This document shows positions 19,516 through 29,112 of a stretch of DNA of 64,000 nt, one piece after another. Made by a program: the position numbers and the translations under genes. Positions within the stretch are counted from its first letter, which is position 1. Each line of letters starts with the position of its first letter. The notes beneath the pieces were generated by a model. The model saw nothing but the letters and a program-made list of their open reading frames with translations. It was not told where the DNA came from and ran no database searches. The DNA is from Alteromonadaceae bacterium BrNp21-10 (GTDB lineage: Bacteria; Pseudomonadota; Gammaproteobacteria; Enterobacterales; Alteromonadaceae), in contig JAUHQD010000003.1 of NCBI GenBank assembly GCA_030418115.1, positions 186,001-250,000 of the forward strand. Reading direction: 5' to 3'.

Positions 19516-19788
19516 ATGAGCAGAATGGTATCCTGTCTTTATTTGAAAAAAGACGCCGACGGGTTAGATTTTCAATTGTACCCTGGTGAATTGGGTAAGC
19601 GCATTTTTGACAATATCAGTAAAGAAGCCTGGGGGATCTGGCAGAAAAAACAAACCATGCTGATCAATGAAAAAAAGCTAAGCATGATGGATCCAGAACA
19701 TAGAAAATTTCTTGAAGGTGCGATGCAAGACTTCTTATTCGAAGGAAAAGATGTTGAAGTCGAAGGGTATACACCACCGGAAAAATAG
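19516..19788 (+). CDS. yggX: Probable Fe(2+)-trafficking protein YggX
   Basis: A 90-residue YggX (E. coli 91). Diagnostic blocks are '[20 protein letters not shown]' and '[15 protein letters not shown]', with the C-terminus ending EGYTPPEK. It helps protect Fe-S clusters from oxidative damage. The ATG at 19516 is used because AAGGA lies just before it; an in-frame upstream start at 19495 would add seven non-conserved residues. yggX normally follows mutY directly; here 6.2 kb of RND genes separate them. Confidence 0.95.
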   Translation: MSRMVSCLYLKKDADGLDFQLYPGELGKRIFDNISKEAWGIWQKKQTMLINEKKLSMMDPEHRKFLEGAMQDFLFEGKDVEVEGYTPPEK

Positions 19789-19966
19789 ATTTTCCCGCTA
19801 TATTGCCTCATTGAATGATTAGCCGATGTACAAAAATAGCGGTTTTTGCTTAAAGCTTAAGCAAAGAGACGTTTTTTATAAAAAAGGGGTTGACTTAAAA
19901 CCACGAAATCCGTTTAATACGCATCCCTAAGCGGCACAGACATTAAATGCCACTTAAAAAGTTTTA

Positions 19967-20042
19967 GCCCAGATAGCTCAGTCGGTAGAGCAGAGGATTG
20001 AAAATCCTCGTGTCCCTGGTTCGATTCCGGGTCTGGGCACCA
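19967..20042 (+). tRNA. tRNA-Phe (anticodon GAA)
   Basis: 76 bases including an encoded CCA end. The acceptor stem GCCCAGA pairs with TCTGGGC, and the D-loop contains AGCTCAGTCGGTAGAGC. The anticodon loop reads TTGAAAA with anticodon GAA, and the T-loop is GGTTCGATTCC. It is nearly identical to E. coli tRNA-Phe. It is followed by a terminator at 20053, and its last 17 bases recur at 20188. Confidence 0.98.
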
Positions 20043-20056
20043 TTATTCAAGAAGCC
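20026..20056 (+). repeat. 31-bp direct repeat, copy 1 (tRNA-Phe 3' end plus flank)
   Basis: The last 17 bases of tRNA-Phe (from TCCGGG through CCA) plus 14 bases downstream, ending AAGAAGCC. An exact copy occurs 162 bases further on at 20188. Confidence 0.95.
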
Positions 20057-20077
20057 AGCTTAATTGCTGGCTTTTTT
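20053..20077 (+). terminator. Terminator of tRNA-Phe
   Basis: A 7-bp stem, AGCCAGC with GCTGGCT, and a six-base loop are followed by T5-6, starting 11 bases after the tRNA CCA end. Confidence 0.9.
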
Positions 20078-20187
20078 GATCTTAGGGATTAGAAAGTCAT
20101 CGAATGTTCGATTGTTCACCTCGTCCTTGAGGTTCACCTGCTTTGCAGGCCAGCTAAAGCTGTCCAAAAATATTCCCGAAATTTTTG

Positions 20188-20218
20188 TCCGGGTCTGGGC
20201 ACCATTATTCAAGAAGCC
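20188..20218 (+). repeat. 31-bp direct repeat, copy 2 (orphan tRNA-Phe 3' end)
   Basis: Exact copy of 20026-20056. It is followed by its own terminator and by diverged sequence still similar to that after copy 1 (GCTTTTTTGATC shared, then related GTCATC...GATTGT blocks). This fits the remains of a second tandem tRNA-Phe gene that lost its 5' part. An integration-site footprint is the alternative. Confidence 0.85.
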
Positions 20219-20243
20219 TCGCAAGTGATTGCGGGGCTTTTTT
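20215..20243 (+). terminator. Terminator after the partial tRNA-Phe copy
   Basis: A 9-bp stem, AGCCTCGCA with TGCGGGGCT (one G-T pair), and six-base loop are followed by T6. It is equivalent in position to the terminator of the intact tRNA. Confidence 0.85.
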
Positions 20244-20320
20244 GATCGTGGAATAGACTAGGTCATCAAACGTTTGATTGTATTTACAAAGTCCGGGAGT
20301 TTGGCTAAATGAGTCTGTAA

Positions 20321-21964
20321 CTATTGCTGACTACCCACCTCATCGGCATTCAGAACTTTATTCACTGGTGCAAGGCTCTTTTTAACCAGTAAGCGGGCGG
20401 CTTCTTGTTGGGCGTGTACGAAGGAGTTTATAGATATGCCTTGCAATGCTCTTTTATCATCCATGCTGTTAATTTTCACCACTAGGTTTGCTTGCGGGAA
20501 ATAGTCCAGCACGGCCTGGCAAATAATCTTTTTGGTGACGATGTTGGTCATCGTCACTATCACGCTAGAAGATTGCTCTACTCGTAACGACTCTAATACT
20601 GGGCGCTTATCTAAATGCCCAAAATAGGCGAGATAGCCGCGTTCTCTGGCGAGTAATACATGTTGTAAGTTGTCGGAGATAATTAAAAAATCAATGTTTT
20701 GTTTTACTAGCTCTTTGGCGACGATGCGGCCGACTATTGCAAATCCACAGATGATAGTGTGGTTGGTATTTCCGACGGGGGTTATTTTGTCTGATTCAAA
20801 AAATTCCACCACAAAATAGGATGCGAGCTTATAAATATTGTTGACGATAAAGGGTGTCACTATCATCGAAAGTACAGTGACCAGAATCAAAAAGTTGCCC
20901 AATTCTTCAGGCAGAATATGTTCGCTGGTGGCCAATGTGATAATGGCAAAGGAAAACTCGCCAATTTGGCATAATGCAAAGGCTGTTTTAATCGAGTCAC
21001 TTTTATTGGATTGTCTTCTAAGCAAGGCATAGATAATCAGTGCTTTAATTAGCATCACGCAAATCAATACACCAAACACCAAATACAAATGGCTGGAGAA
21101 ATAGACAATATCGATTTTAGTGCCGATGGAGAAAAAGAACGCGCCAAGCAAAATGTCTTTGTAAGAGGCGATATCCGACTCTACTTTTACGTGGAAGTTG
21201 GTTTCCGCGATGATCATACCCGCAATAAACGCCCCTAATGAATAGGTAAAGCCCATTTCATGAGCCAGTAGCGACGCGCCAATAACAATGGTTAATACCG
21301 AGCCTAGAAATAATTCCTCAAGTTTGGCATTAGTGGAAAAATGCAGTAGCCACTCAATCAGCTTTTTGCCTAAGGTGAACATAAACACAATGACGAGAGT
21401 GGCGGAGAGCAAGGTCTTTAGCAGTACATCGCCAATGGATAATTGGTCATTGGCTAAAAAGCTGATCAACAATAATATAGGGATGACTGCTAAGTCTTGA
21501 AAGATCAGAATGGCCACCGATTTCTCACCATAAGGGGTGACTATATCTTTGGACTTCTTCAAATAGGTCAACACTATGGCGGTGGATGACAGGCTAAATG
21601 CCAGTGCAATAACAATCGAAGATATAGTGTCGATGGCAAAGATGAAGTGGGCAATGGGGAATATGATTAACGCACTGAGTACCACTTGCATGCTGCCGTT
21701 AAAAAATACCAGCTGTTTCATCTTTTTTAGTTTTGAAAAAGACAATTCTAGGCCGATGGTGAACATTAAAAACACAATACCGAATTCACCAATGAGCTCG
21801 AGTGAGGCTAAATTGTCACTGCCATTGAAGTTGAAAATGTTACTGATGATGGTGCCGGTGAAGATGTAGCCAATAATGTGCGAGATAGAAAACTTTTTCA
21901 GGACAATATTAAGCACACTGGCAATGGCCAGCGAAATAAAGATAATTAGTAGTGTTGAATCCAT
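20321..21964 (-). CDS. CPA2-family cation:proton antiporter with TrkA-N domain
   Basis: A 547-residue membrane protein. About 12 TM segments over residues 1-385 form a Na+/H+ exchanger fold (family motifs 'GEFGIVFLMFTIGLELSFSK' and 'ALAFSLSSTAIVLTYL'). A C-terminal TrkA-N/RCK nucleotide-binding domain begins at 'HTIICGFAIVGRIVAKELV' (GxGxxG-like, with FAIVG). It resembles the KefB/KefC and YbaL group, which exports K+ or Na+ in exchange for protons. The start is moved to ATG 21964, with GGAG six bases upstream; an in-frame TTG at 21976 has no such site. Confidence 0.88.
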   Translation of the reverse strand: MDSTLLIIFISLAIASVLNIVLKKFSISHIIGYIFTGTIISNIFNFNGSDNLASLELIGEFGIVFLMFTIGLELSFSKLKKMKQLVFFNGSMQVVLSALIIFPIAHFIFAIDTISSIVIALAFSLSSTAIVLTYLKKSKDIVTPYGEKSVAILIFQDLAVIPILLLISFLANDQLSIGDVLLKTLLSATLVIVFMFTLGKKLIEWLLHFSTNAKLEELFLGSVLTIVIGASLLAHEMGFTYSLGAFIAGMIIAETNFHVKVESDIASYKDILLGAFFFSIGTKIDIVYFSSHLYLVFGVLICVMLIKALIIYALLRRQSNKSDSIKTAFALCQIGEFSFAIITLATSEHILPEELGNFLILVTVLSMIVTPFIVNNIYKLASYFVVEFFESDKITPVGNTNHTIICGFAIVGRIVAKELVKQNIDFLIISDNLQHVLLARERGYLAYFGHLDKRPVLESLRVEQSSSVIVTMTNIVTKKIICQAVLDYFPQANLVVKINSMDDKRALQGISINSFVHAQQEAARLLVKKSLAPVNKVLNADEVGSQQ

Positions 21965-22224
21965 TCCCGACTCCAATTGAAAGTTTTCAATAAAATAACA
22001 ATCTTATAACAAAATGTTTAAATAAATCTTGTTATTGACGTTATTGGGTATAAGTAGCATAGGTCTGAGTTGAACGTTAGTCCACAATTTATTGCATTTC
22101 CACACAGTTAAACTCTGCTTTTAGGGGGAAGCAATGATGAGTAAATGCCAATCAGTGGAGGTTTAACCCGTTAGAAGAAAGCGAAGACGTATTTTAAATG
22201 GCTATTTCGAGTTCAGGTTAACGA

Positions 22225-22932
22225 CTAACGTAATTGATAGCGATAGCCTACGCCGTAAATAGATTCGATAGCGTTAAAATTAGCGTCGGAATTTTGCAGC
22301 TTTTTGCGCAGGTTTTTAATGTGCGAATCAATAGTACGTTCGTAACTTTCGGTGTATTTACGTTGAGTGATATTCAGTAGGTCTTCGCGGGAAAAAACTT
22401 GGTTGGGGTGGCTTAAAAACGCCTTGAGCAAATTGAATTCATTCAATGTAAGTTTAACCTCAACACCATGCATTTGTACCTGATGTTGGCGAATATCCAT
22501 GGTGATACTGCCTACTTGCAGTTTTTCTTGTTTGTCGACGTTGTGGGGGCCTTTACGTTGCCCCGAGCGGTGTAGTACGGCCTGCACTCTGGCTATTAGT
22601 TCTCTAGGGCGAAATGGTTTACACACATAGTCATCTGCCCCTACTCTAAAACCGAGTAGGTGATCAATTTCATCCACTCTGGCGGTGAGCATAATCACTG
22701 GCACATCACTGAATTGCCGTAGGTTTTCACATACCTGAATACCATCCATATCCGGCAACATAATATCCAGTATGACTAAATCCGGTGATTGCTGCTGACA
22801 CTGTGCTAAGCCATCGCTGCCGTTATTACTATGGGTAAAACGATAGCCTTCAATGGTCAGGTATTTACCGATCAAGTCGGCTATTTTGGGCTCGTCTTCA
22901 ATTATTAATATATGTTGTTTGTTCAGATTCAC
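22225..22932 (-). CDS. OmpR-family response regulator, BaeR-like
   Basis: A 235-residue regulator. The receiver has phospho-acceptor Asp in 'LVILDIMLPDMDG' and Lys in 'CKPFRPREL'. The winged helix spans about residues 140-235 (ending IYGVGYRY). The 'FSDVPVIMLTARVDEIDHLL' region is close to BaeR, an envelope-stress regulator of RND pumps. The ATG overlaps the stop of the upstream kinase by four bases, so the two are translated together. Specific targets are not evident here. Confidence 0.88.
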   Translation of the reverse strand: MNLNKQHILIIEDEPKIADLIGKYLTIEGYRFTHSNNGSDGLAQCQQQSPDLVILDIMLPDMDGIQVCENLRQFSDVPVIMLTARVDEIDHLLGFRVGADDYVCKPFRPRELIARVQAVLHRSGQRKGPHNVDKQEKLQVGSITMDIRQHQVQMHGVEVKLTLNEFNLLKAFLSHPNQVFSREDLLNITQRKYTESYERTIDSHIKNLRKKLQNSDANFNAIESIYGVGYRYQLR

Positions 22933-24449
22933 GCTGTCTGCTCGTTGCTTGCGCCTAGCGGTAAGGTAATGCGTATGCGTAAGCCACCAATGTCACTTTG
23001 GCTGGCGATGATATTGCCTTGGTGGGCTTCGACAATCATTTTGCATATTGCCAGCCCTAACCCTGCACCGCCGGTTTTGCGGTTGCGAGAGCTATCGGTG
23101 CGGTACAAACGGTCGAAAAGCTTGGTCATGGCCGAGGGTGATACACCGGGACCTGAATCGTCAAAATCGATCACTATTAGTTTTTCCAACCTAGTTGCAT
23201 TGATATAAAGCTGGCCGCCGCTATCGACGTAGCGAAAAACGTTTTCCAGAATATTTTGTATTACCTGTGACAAGCGTTCTTGGTCAGCGTTCAACCATAG
23301 TGGGCGATCATCAATGCTGCTGGCGATTTTTATCTGTCGCTGCGCGAGCTTGAGGGCATACTTTTGAATATGGCCATTGAGCAGGGGAACTAAATTAAAG
23401 GATTGATGATGATAATTAAACTCAGTTGAGTCCAGTAGCGACAGTTGGTGTAGATCATTAACTAGGCGCGTCATAATCGCCACTTCTTCTTTTAGTGACG
23501 CAATTGCGCTGGGTGTGGCACTTACCACGCCATCGATAATGGCTTCTAATTCGCCATTTAAAATAGTCAGTGGCGTACGTAACTCATGAGCAATATCCAT
23601 TAGCCATTGTTTCTGTCTAATTTCGTAACTAAGTAACTCACTAGAAAGCTGATTAAAACTATTTGCTAAGGTTTGCAATTCATCATTAGTTTGCACCGAA
23701 ATCTGCGTGGTAAATTGTCGCTTCGCCAATAAACTCGCACCGGTGGTCAATTGTTTAATCGGCGCGGTAATATGCCTCGACAGCAATAAACTAAAAATGA
23801 CGGCGACTACCCCGCCTATTGCTGCAACCCACATGGTTTCTTTTTGTTGCTGCTGCATGTAGCGGTCAAACATATGGCTAGCAGGATCTCTGCGTTCAGA
23901 TAGTGCTAACCAGCCGATAGTTTGATCCCCGTCGGCTATTTTTATAAAAGCTTGTCGATTGTTGGCATTGCCTATTAGTGTGTTTTCATCGCTATCTAAT
24001 AAACTAACGCGACTCACAAAGCTTTTTAAATGTGGCTCAATGCGATTAAAGCGGCGACCGTTGTCAAATAACGACTGACGGGGTTGGGCTCGCTGAGCGT
24101 CATCAAATATCGGTTTGTCTGTTGGCGGGCGCATGCTGAACGGAGGCTGCGGTCTAGCATCTTGCATATTCCTATTGCGTGGAAATGGACCCATTTGAGT
24201 AAGATGGCCGAGTAACAATTGTCGCCATTTTTGCGGGTCTTGTATCAGCTCATCCCATGTGCCGTGCTGAAAATGATAACGTTGTAATAACTCGCTTAGT
24301 TCAATCATCCGCTGACTTTCAAATTCCACCACAAAGTTATCAATCAGCGATTTTTTAGAAAAATAGTTCACCCCTTGCATTGCCAAAACAAAGACGAACA
24401 AAATACCGAGGTTGGCGATAAAAATTTTATAAAATAATTTTAACTTCAC
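22929..24449 (-). CDS. BaeS-like sensor histidine kinase
   Basis: A 506-residue inner-membrane kinase. TM1 is residues 9-27, followed by a periplasmic sensor rich in Pro, Arg and Gln (about 60-190). TM2 is near 208-226, then a HAMP domain, an H-box (DIAHELRTPLTILNGEL) and an ATPase domain ending with 'GGAGLGLAICKMIVEAHQG'. It is similar to BaeS/CpxA-type envelope-stress sensors. It is the first gene of the pair with the response regulator. The low-complexity periplasmic linker (NMQDARPQPPFSMRPPTDK) is unusual for BaeS. Confidence 0.88.
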   Translation of the reverse strand: MKLKLFYKIFIANLGILFVFVLAMQGVNYFSKKSLIDNFVVEFESQRMIELSELLQRYHFQHGTWDELIQDPQKWRQLLLGHLTQMGPFPRNRNMQDARPQPPFSMRPPTDKPIFDDAQRAQPRQSLFDNGRRFNRIEPHLKSFVSRVSLLDSDENTLIGNANNRQAFIKIADGDQTIGWLALSERRDPASHMFDRYMQQQQKETMWVAAIGGVVAVIFSLLLSRHITAPIKQLTTGASLLAKRQFTTQISVQTNDELQTLANSFNQLSSELLSYEIRQKQWLMDIAHELRTPLTILNGELEAIIDGVVSATPSAIASLKEEVAIMTRLVNDLHQLSLLDSTEFNYHHQSFNLVPLLNGHIQKYALKLAQRQIKIASSIDDRPLWLNADQERLSQVIQNILENVFRYVDSGGQLYINATRLEKLIVIDFDDSGPGVSPSAMTKLFDRLYRTDSSRNRKTGGAGLGLAICKMIVEAHQGNIIASQSDIGGLRIRITLPLGASNEQTA

Positions 24450-24620
24450 GGGTTATTGCCTAAAACCAATTAGGCCTAACAGTATTGTTAAAATAAAAAT
24501 CGCTGTCTACCTGTGATGTGCCGTTACACACAATTCACATAAAAGCGGCATATTTTCTCCATATTATCTCCACATTGTTAAGTTAAGGTGCCTGCAGTCT
24601 GCATTAACCAGAGATAATGA

Positions 24621-25982
24621 ATGAGAACCTTAGGCCTAAAATTTTTAATCAGTATGACTTCAGTTGCCGCTTTAACTTTAAGTGGTTGTGGTGGCAGTAG
24701 CAGTGATGACGACACCTCTAGCTTTGAATACAGTTATATTCAGTTTTACAATGGGGTGGCTAACAGTAAAAGCACCTTAGCAACGTTAACCGACAATGAT
24801 GATGCCGATAGCAGTATTGGTAGTGCCAGCTATGCCGATGTCACTTCAATGGTTACCGTGACGCCCGATACCGAATACCTGTTGAATTTGAGTTATGCCG
24901 ATGAAGACGGTCAGCAAATTGATTTTGCTGAGCAGGACATCAAACTTGTTACCAGCCATCGTCAATTGGTGATGTTTGTTGGTGATTATGAAAACCCGCA
25001 GCTGATTACTATCGATCATCTGCGCGAAGATTTAGATAATGAATTCCGTTTGTTTTTCGTCAATACCACTAGCAAAGTTGTGCCATTGGAAATTCTTGTC
25101 GCTGAAGTAGGCGATGGCATCGAAGACGCCGTTACCGTAGGTAATATCAGCTTTGGCAACGTGATCGAAAGTGATGTGTTTGACTTGGCGGAGTATCACA
25201 TTTTTATTGTTAATGCTGACACCGGTGAACAGATTTTTGATTCCGAAGGTATTAACTTTATCTACAGCACCGAGTATGTAGTGGTGTTAAAAGACACCTT
25301 TGGCCCTAGTCAGTCGCAAATTGCCTTAGATGTTATTACTAGCTCAACGTCGGTGTACGAATATGATGACTTGAGTGCATTAGCTGAATTCAGGTTGTAC
25401 AACGCTGAAAAAGACGTGGGTGATCTAAATGTCAGTATTAGTGGTAATACGCCAGTGACTCTTAATGAAATCGAGCCACTTAGCATGACGGATTTCAATA
25501 CCGTTGAGTTTGGTGATTATCAGTTCTCGATACAAACCGACTCCCTCAGCGCCAAAAATATGCTGTTGACGTTGAATCAAAATGAATCTAAAACCATGAT
25601 CGTATATCGTGATCAAGCATTGGGCATGCGCGCCGTTAACTTTGCACAAAATCGTGTTAGTAGCAGTTATCAGCATGTATTAAAAATTGTGAACTTGATC
25701 GACGACTTTGACGATGTACAAGTGTATTTTGTTAAAGAAGACGAAACCATTGATACCGCCGATGAATACATTACCGGTTTGTCTTTTGCTGATGTGAACT
25801 CAAAAGTATTAACCAGTAACAGCTATAACATCTTGTTGGTACATGAAGATGACAATACCAATCAGGTTACCTTATTAGCCCGAATGGATAACGTGACCTT
25901 GGGTGCCACTTCGGAACTTATTTTGATTGCCGATGAAGGTGACGAAAGCGCCGGAGATTACGAGTTAACCTTAATTGAGTAA
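24621..25982 (+). CDS. DUF4397-type surface lipoprotein
   Basis: A 453-residue lipoprotein. The signal peptide ends LTLSGC with lipidated Cys near residue 23, followed by a Gly/Ser/Asp linker. The mature part is acidic and made of repeated beta-rich units beginning with 'YIQFYNGVANS', 'FRLFFVNTTS', 'FRLYNAEKD' and 'HVLKIVNLIDD'. These resemble the DUF4397 repeat found in bacterial surface lipoproteins. Function is unknown. It is divergent from the BaeSR-like system and convergent with the halogenase operon, sharing a terminator with it. Confidence 0.75.
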   Translation: MRTLGLKFLISMTSVAALTLSGCGGSSSDDDTSSFEYSYIQFYNGVANSKSTLATLTDNDDADSSIGSASYADVTSMVTVTPDTEYLLNLSYADEDGQQIDFAEQDIKLVTSHRQLVMFVGDYENPQLITIDHLREDLDNEFRLFFVNTTSKVVPLEILVAEVGDGIEDAVTVGNISFGNVIESDVFDLAEYHIFIVNADTGEQIFDSEGINFIYSTEYVVVLKDTFGPSQSQIALDVITSSTSVYEYDDLSALAEFRLYNAEKDVGDLNVSISGNTPVTLNEIEPLSMTDFNTVEFGDYQFSIQTDSLSAKNMLLTLNQNESKTMIVYRDQALGMRAVNFAQNRVSSSYQHVLKIVNLIDDFDDVQVYFVKEDETIDTADEYITGLSFADVNSKVLTSNSYNILLVHEDDNTNQVTLLARMDNVTLGATSELILIADEGDESAGDYELTLIE

Positions 25983-26030
25983 ATAATCTCAGTTCGGAAT
26001 ACGGAATGAGATGATTATTAATTGAAAACA

Positions 26031-26053
26031 AAAGGAGCTTAGGCTCCTTTTTT
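26031..26053. terminator. Bidirectional terminator
   Basis: AAAGGAGC-TTAG-GCTCCTTT hairpin with A-rich left and T-rich right flanks. It serves the DUF4397 lipoprotein on the plus strand. It overlaps the stop codon of the halogenase at 26039 and can also end that operon. Confidence 0.88.
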
Positions 26054-27583
26054 GTTTACTGGGGTTGGCGTTGCTGCCGGACAAAACTGTTTTAAAAAGG
26101 CCTCGTGATTCAGGGCGGAAGATACCGATTGCTGTGCCCGCTGCTTAGCCGATTGCATGTTGGAAAACAATTGTGAGTAATCACTTAGGTCAACAAAATG
26201 GTTATAGGTTTGTGGCCGAATACCCATGCCTTCATAAATACATTGCCAGCTTTCAGGTTTAAATAACTGATCCAAATCGTGACGGGCAATGGCATTTTCT
26301 TTAAACAAGCTTATACGTTGTTGCAGTGAATCAGGGATGCTCATGTTTTGGCACCAACGCCAAAACTCGCTGTCATTTCGCTGGGTGGAGCAATAATGCA
26401 GAATAATAAAATCACGAATATATTCATAATCCCACGCCATGGCACGGTTATATTCATCCACCAGGCTTTGCTTGCATTGACGATCAGGAAAATTCACTAA
26501 TAAAAAATGTATGGAGCGGGTAATTAAGTGGATCGCAGTAGATTCTAACGGCTCAAGAAAGCCAGAGGATAAGCCAACCGACACACAGTTTTTATGCCAA
26601 AAATGTTCACGACGACCGCTGCTAAAGGGAATTACTCTGGGGTCGTTAACCGGCATGCCAATGACCTTTTGCTGTAAGGTGGTCAGTGCCTGTTCATCAC
26701 TACAAAATTCACTGCTATACACGTAACCGTTGCCGGTGCGGTGCTGCAGCGGAATAGTCCAGCGCCAACCGGCATCTTCGGCGGTGGATTGAGTGTAAGG
26801 TACCGGTGCGGCGACCTTTTTGGTTTGCATAGCGACCGCGCGATCACAGGGTAACCATTGTTTCCAATCTTGATATTTCACATTTAAATTTTTATCGATC
26901 AGCAAACCACGAAAGCCGCTGCAATCTATAAATAAGTCGCCTTCAATTAGCTTGCCGCTTTGTAGTTGCAGCGCTTTAATAAAACCGTTGTTGTGGTTAT
27001 GTACTTCAACCACGGTATCTTCATGACGTACCACACCAAGACCTTGGGCATAATCACGTAAGTACTTTGCCACTAACGAAGCATCAAAATGCAGTGCATA
27101 GTTACTCAATTGTATGGGCGAATCTGCAGCGGCCATAAATGGCGGCATAAATTTGTGCTGATAGGCCATTATGGCCGTCGGGCAATAATCCATGATCGGC
27201 GTGTTGTCTCCCATGGCTTGGGATTTTAACCAGCATTGATAAAAATCATGGCCATCGAGTTTGGGGCCAAAATCGCCAAAAGGGTGGAAAAACTGCTGGC
27301 CTTTTTCACGCCAATTAGCGAACTCGATACCTAATTTAAAGCTGCCCTGAGTTTTGCTAATAAAATCTTGCTCATTAATTCCCAGGTTACGCAATAAAGT
27401 GATAAACGGCGGAATTGTGGCCTCGCCGACACCAATGGTGCCAATATCCGCCGATTCAATTAGCTCCACCTGACATAACTGGTTGCGCAGTTTAAATGCT
27501 AGCATCGAGGCGCTGATCCAGCCGGCGGTACCACCACCGACGATCACGATTTTAGTTAAATGTTGTGGGGCTGATTGTGTCAT
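26039..27583 (-). CDS. Flavin-dependent tryptophan halogenase family protein, copy 2
   Basis: A 514-residue protein. It has the FAD-binding motif GGGTAGW (residues 17-23), the catalytic Lys83 (GSFKLGIEF, aligned with K79 of RebH/PrnA), the halogenase signature WxWxIP (GWRWTIP) and the conserved Glu in GFLEPLEST. All catalytic features of FADH2-dependent halogenases are therefore kept. ATG 27583 overlaps the upstream paralogue's stop (TAATG), preferred over an in-frame TTG at 27622. The substrate is unknown: free tryptophan, a peptide or another indole/phenol are all possible. No flavin reductase is adjacent. Confidence 0.9.
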   Translation of the reverse strand: MTQSAPQHLTKIVIVGGGTAGWISASMLAFKLRNQLCQVELIESADIGTIGVGEATIPPFITLLRNLGINEQDFISKTQGSFKLGIEFANWREKGQQFFHPFGDFGPKLDGHDFYQCWLKSQAMGDNTPIMDYCPTAIMAYQHKFMPPFMAAADSPIQLSNYALHFDASLVAKYLRDYAQGLGVVRHEDTVVEVHNHNNGFIKALQLQSGKLIEGDLFIDCSGFRGLLIDKNLNVKYQDWKQWLPCDRAVAMQTKKVAAPVPYTQSTAEDAGWRWTIPLQHRTGNGYVYSSEFCSDEQALTTLQQKVIGMPVNDPRVIPFSSGRREHFWHKNCVSVGLSSGFLEPLESTAIHLITRSIHFLLVNFPDRQCKQSLVDEYNRAMAWDYEYIRDFIILHYCSTQRNDSEFWRWCQNMSIPDSLQQRISLFKENAIARHDLDQLFKPESWQCIYEGMGIRPQTYNHFVDLSDYSQLFSNMQSAKQRAQQSVSSALNHEAFLKQFCPAATPTPVNKKGA

Positions 27584-29112
27584 TACAAGGCTTTGCTGGT
27601 TTTTGTTGGGTTGATGGCACAATGCTGGGCAATATATTGCTCATGGCTAGTGGCGTTTTGCATTGCCCCCTGTAGGGATTGTTGCATCTGCGCAAAGCTA
27701 CGTTTGAGATAATCCATATCAAAATTATCCACCATGGGGTCGTAAGTGTCTGGTAATAGTTGGTTCCCGCTAAAAATGGATAACCAACTGGCTGGCTGAA
27801 AAATTTCCCAGCGATACTTCACAAAATGGCCACGGGCTTTGAATAAGTCGATTTTGTGTTGCAAGGTTTGCGGAATATCCATCTCTCGGCAATCGATCCA
27901 AAATTTGCTGTCGCTACGCTGATTGAGTTTGTAATGCAGGATAATAAAGTCACGCACGCGCTCGTATTCAAGGCGGGTCATGTCATTAAACTCGTCCCGT
28001 AGTGCCGGATTAAAATCCGCGTTAGGCATCAGTAATTTTATCTTATCAATTGCAGTTTCGACCAAGGCAATACTGGTGGATTCAAGGGGCTCTAAAAAGC
28101 CCGAGGCTAAGCCAACTGCAATACAGTTTTTGTTCCACGCCTGTTTACGACGTCCAGGAGTAAAACGAAAAGATCTGGGGTTATTTAAGGCTTTGCCGTT
28201 GATGTTGTCCAGCAAAGTGGCAGTGGCTTCATCCTCGGATATGTGGGCGCTGCTATAAACATGCCCATTACCTTGCCGGTGTTGTAACGGCACTCGCCAT
28301 TGCCAACCCGCTCTATGGGCGATGGATTCAGTATAGGGGGCAGGTGCACCTCGAAAATCACTTTGAATAGCCACAGCACGATCACATTTCAGCCATTGTT
28401 GCCAATCTTCGTAACCGGTGTTGAGTGCTTGTTCAATAAGTACCCCACGAAAACCGGTACAGTCGATAAAGAGTTCGCCTTCAACCAATGCGCCATTATC
28501 TAATTGCAGTGATTGAATAAAACCATCGCTGTCGCGCAGATTAACCTTATCAATTTTGGCATCGATAACCTTAACCCCGCGATTGGTGGCAAATTGCGCC
28601 ATGAGCTCGGCAAATTTACTGGCATCAAAATGCAATGCCCAATCATAGGTGGCCAATTCATTGGGTGGCGGTGAAAAAGGTTCGGTGAATTTATGGTTTT
28701 TGGCTAGGGTGACTGCTAGTGAATAGTCGCCAATATCGGCGGCGTCACCACTTTCATAGAGTTTACGCCAATAGTGCACAAAGTGGGTATTGCGTACTTG
28801 CTGACCGTAAATGCCAAAGGGATGATAAAAAGACGAGCCTTGTTGATACCAATCCGTGAACTTAATCGCCAATTTAGCGGTGGCACCGGTAAAGCGCATC
28901 ACATCCTGATCGTTTAAGCCCAATTCACGGTAAAAGCGCCGAATTGACGGAATGGTGGCCTCGCCAACACCAACGGTACCTATGTCCGAGGATTCAATCA
29001 GAGTAATAGTCACATCTTGGTTAACAAAATGATGGGCTAAACTGGCGGCTGTCATCCAGCCGGCAGTGCCACCACCAGCGATAACAATACTGCGAATACG
29101 ATTAGTGTTCAT
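27583..29112 (-). CDS. Flavin-dependent tryptophan halogenase family protein, copy 1
   Basis: A 509-residue paralogue of the next gene, alike over most of its length ('DLFIDCSGFRG'/'ELFIDCTGFRG', 'GNGYVYSS'/'GNGHVYSS'). It has the FAD motif GGGTAGW, Lys80 (ATAKLAIKF) at the catalytic position, the WxWxVP variant of the signature (GWQWRVP) and GFLEPLEST. Both copies therefore look active, but they differ in the ILE/VAL position and in the middle region, suggesting different substrates or positions. The ATG lies 11 bases inside the end of the preceding gene. Confidence 0.9.
   Translation of the reverse strand: MNTNRIRSIVIAGGGTAGWMTAASLAHHFVNQDVTITLIESSDIGTVGVGEATIPSIRRFYRELGLNDQDVMRFTGATAKLAIKFTDWYQQGSSFYHPFGIYGQQVRNTHFVHYWRKLYESGDAADIGDYSLAVTLAKNHKFTEPFSPPPNELATYDWALHFDASKFAELMAQFATNRGVKVIDAKIDKVNLRDSDGFIQSLQLDNGALVEGELFIDCTGFRGVLIEQALNTGYEDWQQWLKCDRAVAIQSDFRGAPAPYTESIAHRAGWQWRVPLQHRQGNGHVYSSAHISEDEATATLLDNINGKALNNPRSFRFTPGRRKQAWNKNCIAVGLASGFLEPLESTSIALVETAIDKIKLLMPNADFNPALRDEFNDMTRLEYERVRDFIILHYKLNQRSDSKFWIDCREMDIPQTLQHKIDLFKARGHFVKYRWEIFQPASWLSIFSGNQLLPDTYDPMVDNFDMDYLKRSFAQMQQSLQGAMQNATSHEQYIAQHCAINPTKTSKAL

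Noticed and set aside
20188-20218. Genomic island attachment site at tRNA-Phe
   Set aside because: Only 162 bases separate the two copies and no integrase is present; tandem tRNA loss explains the repeated terminators better.
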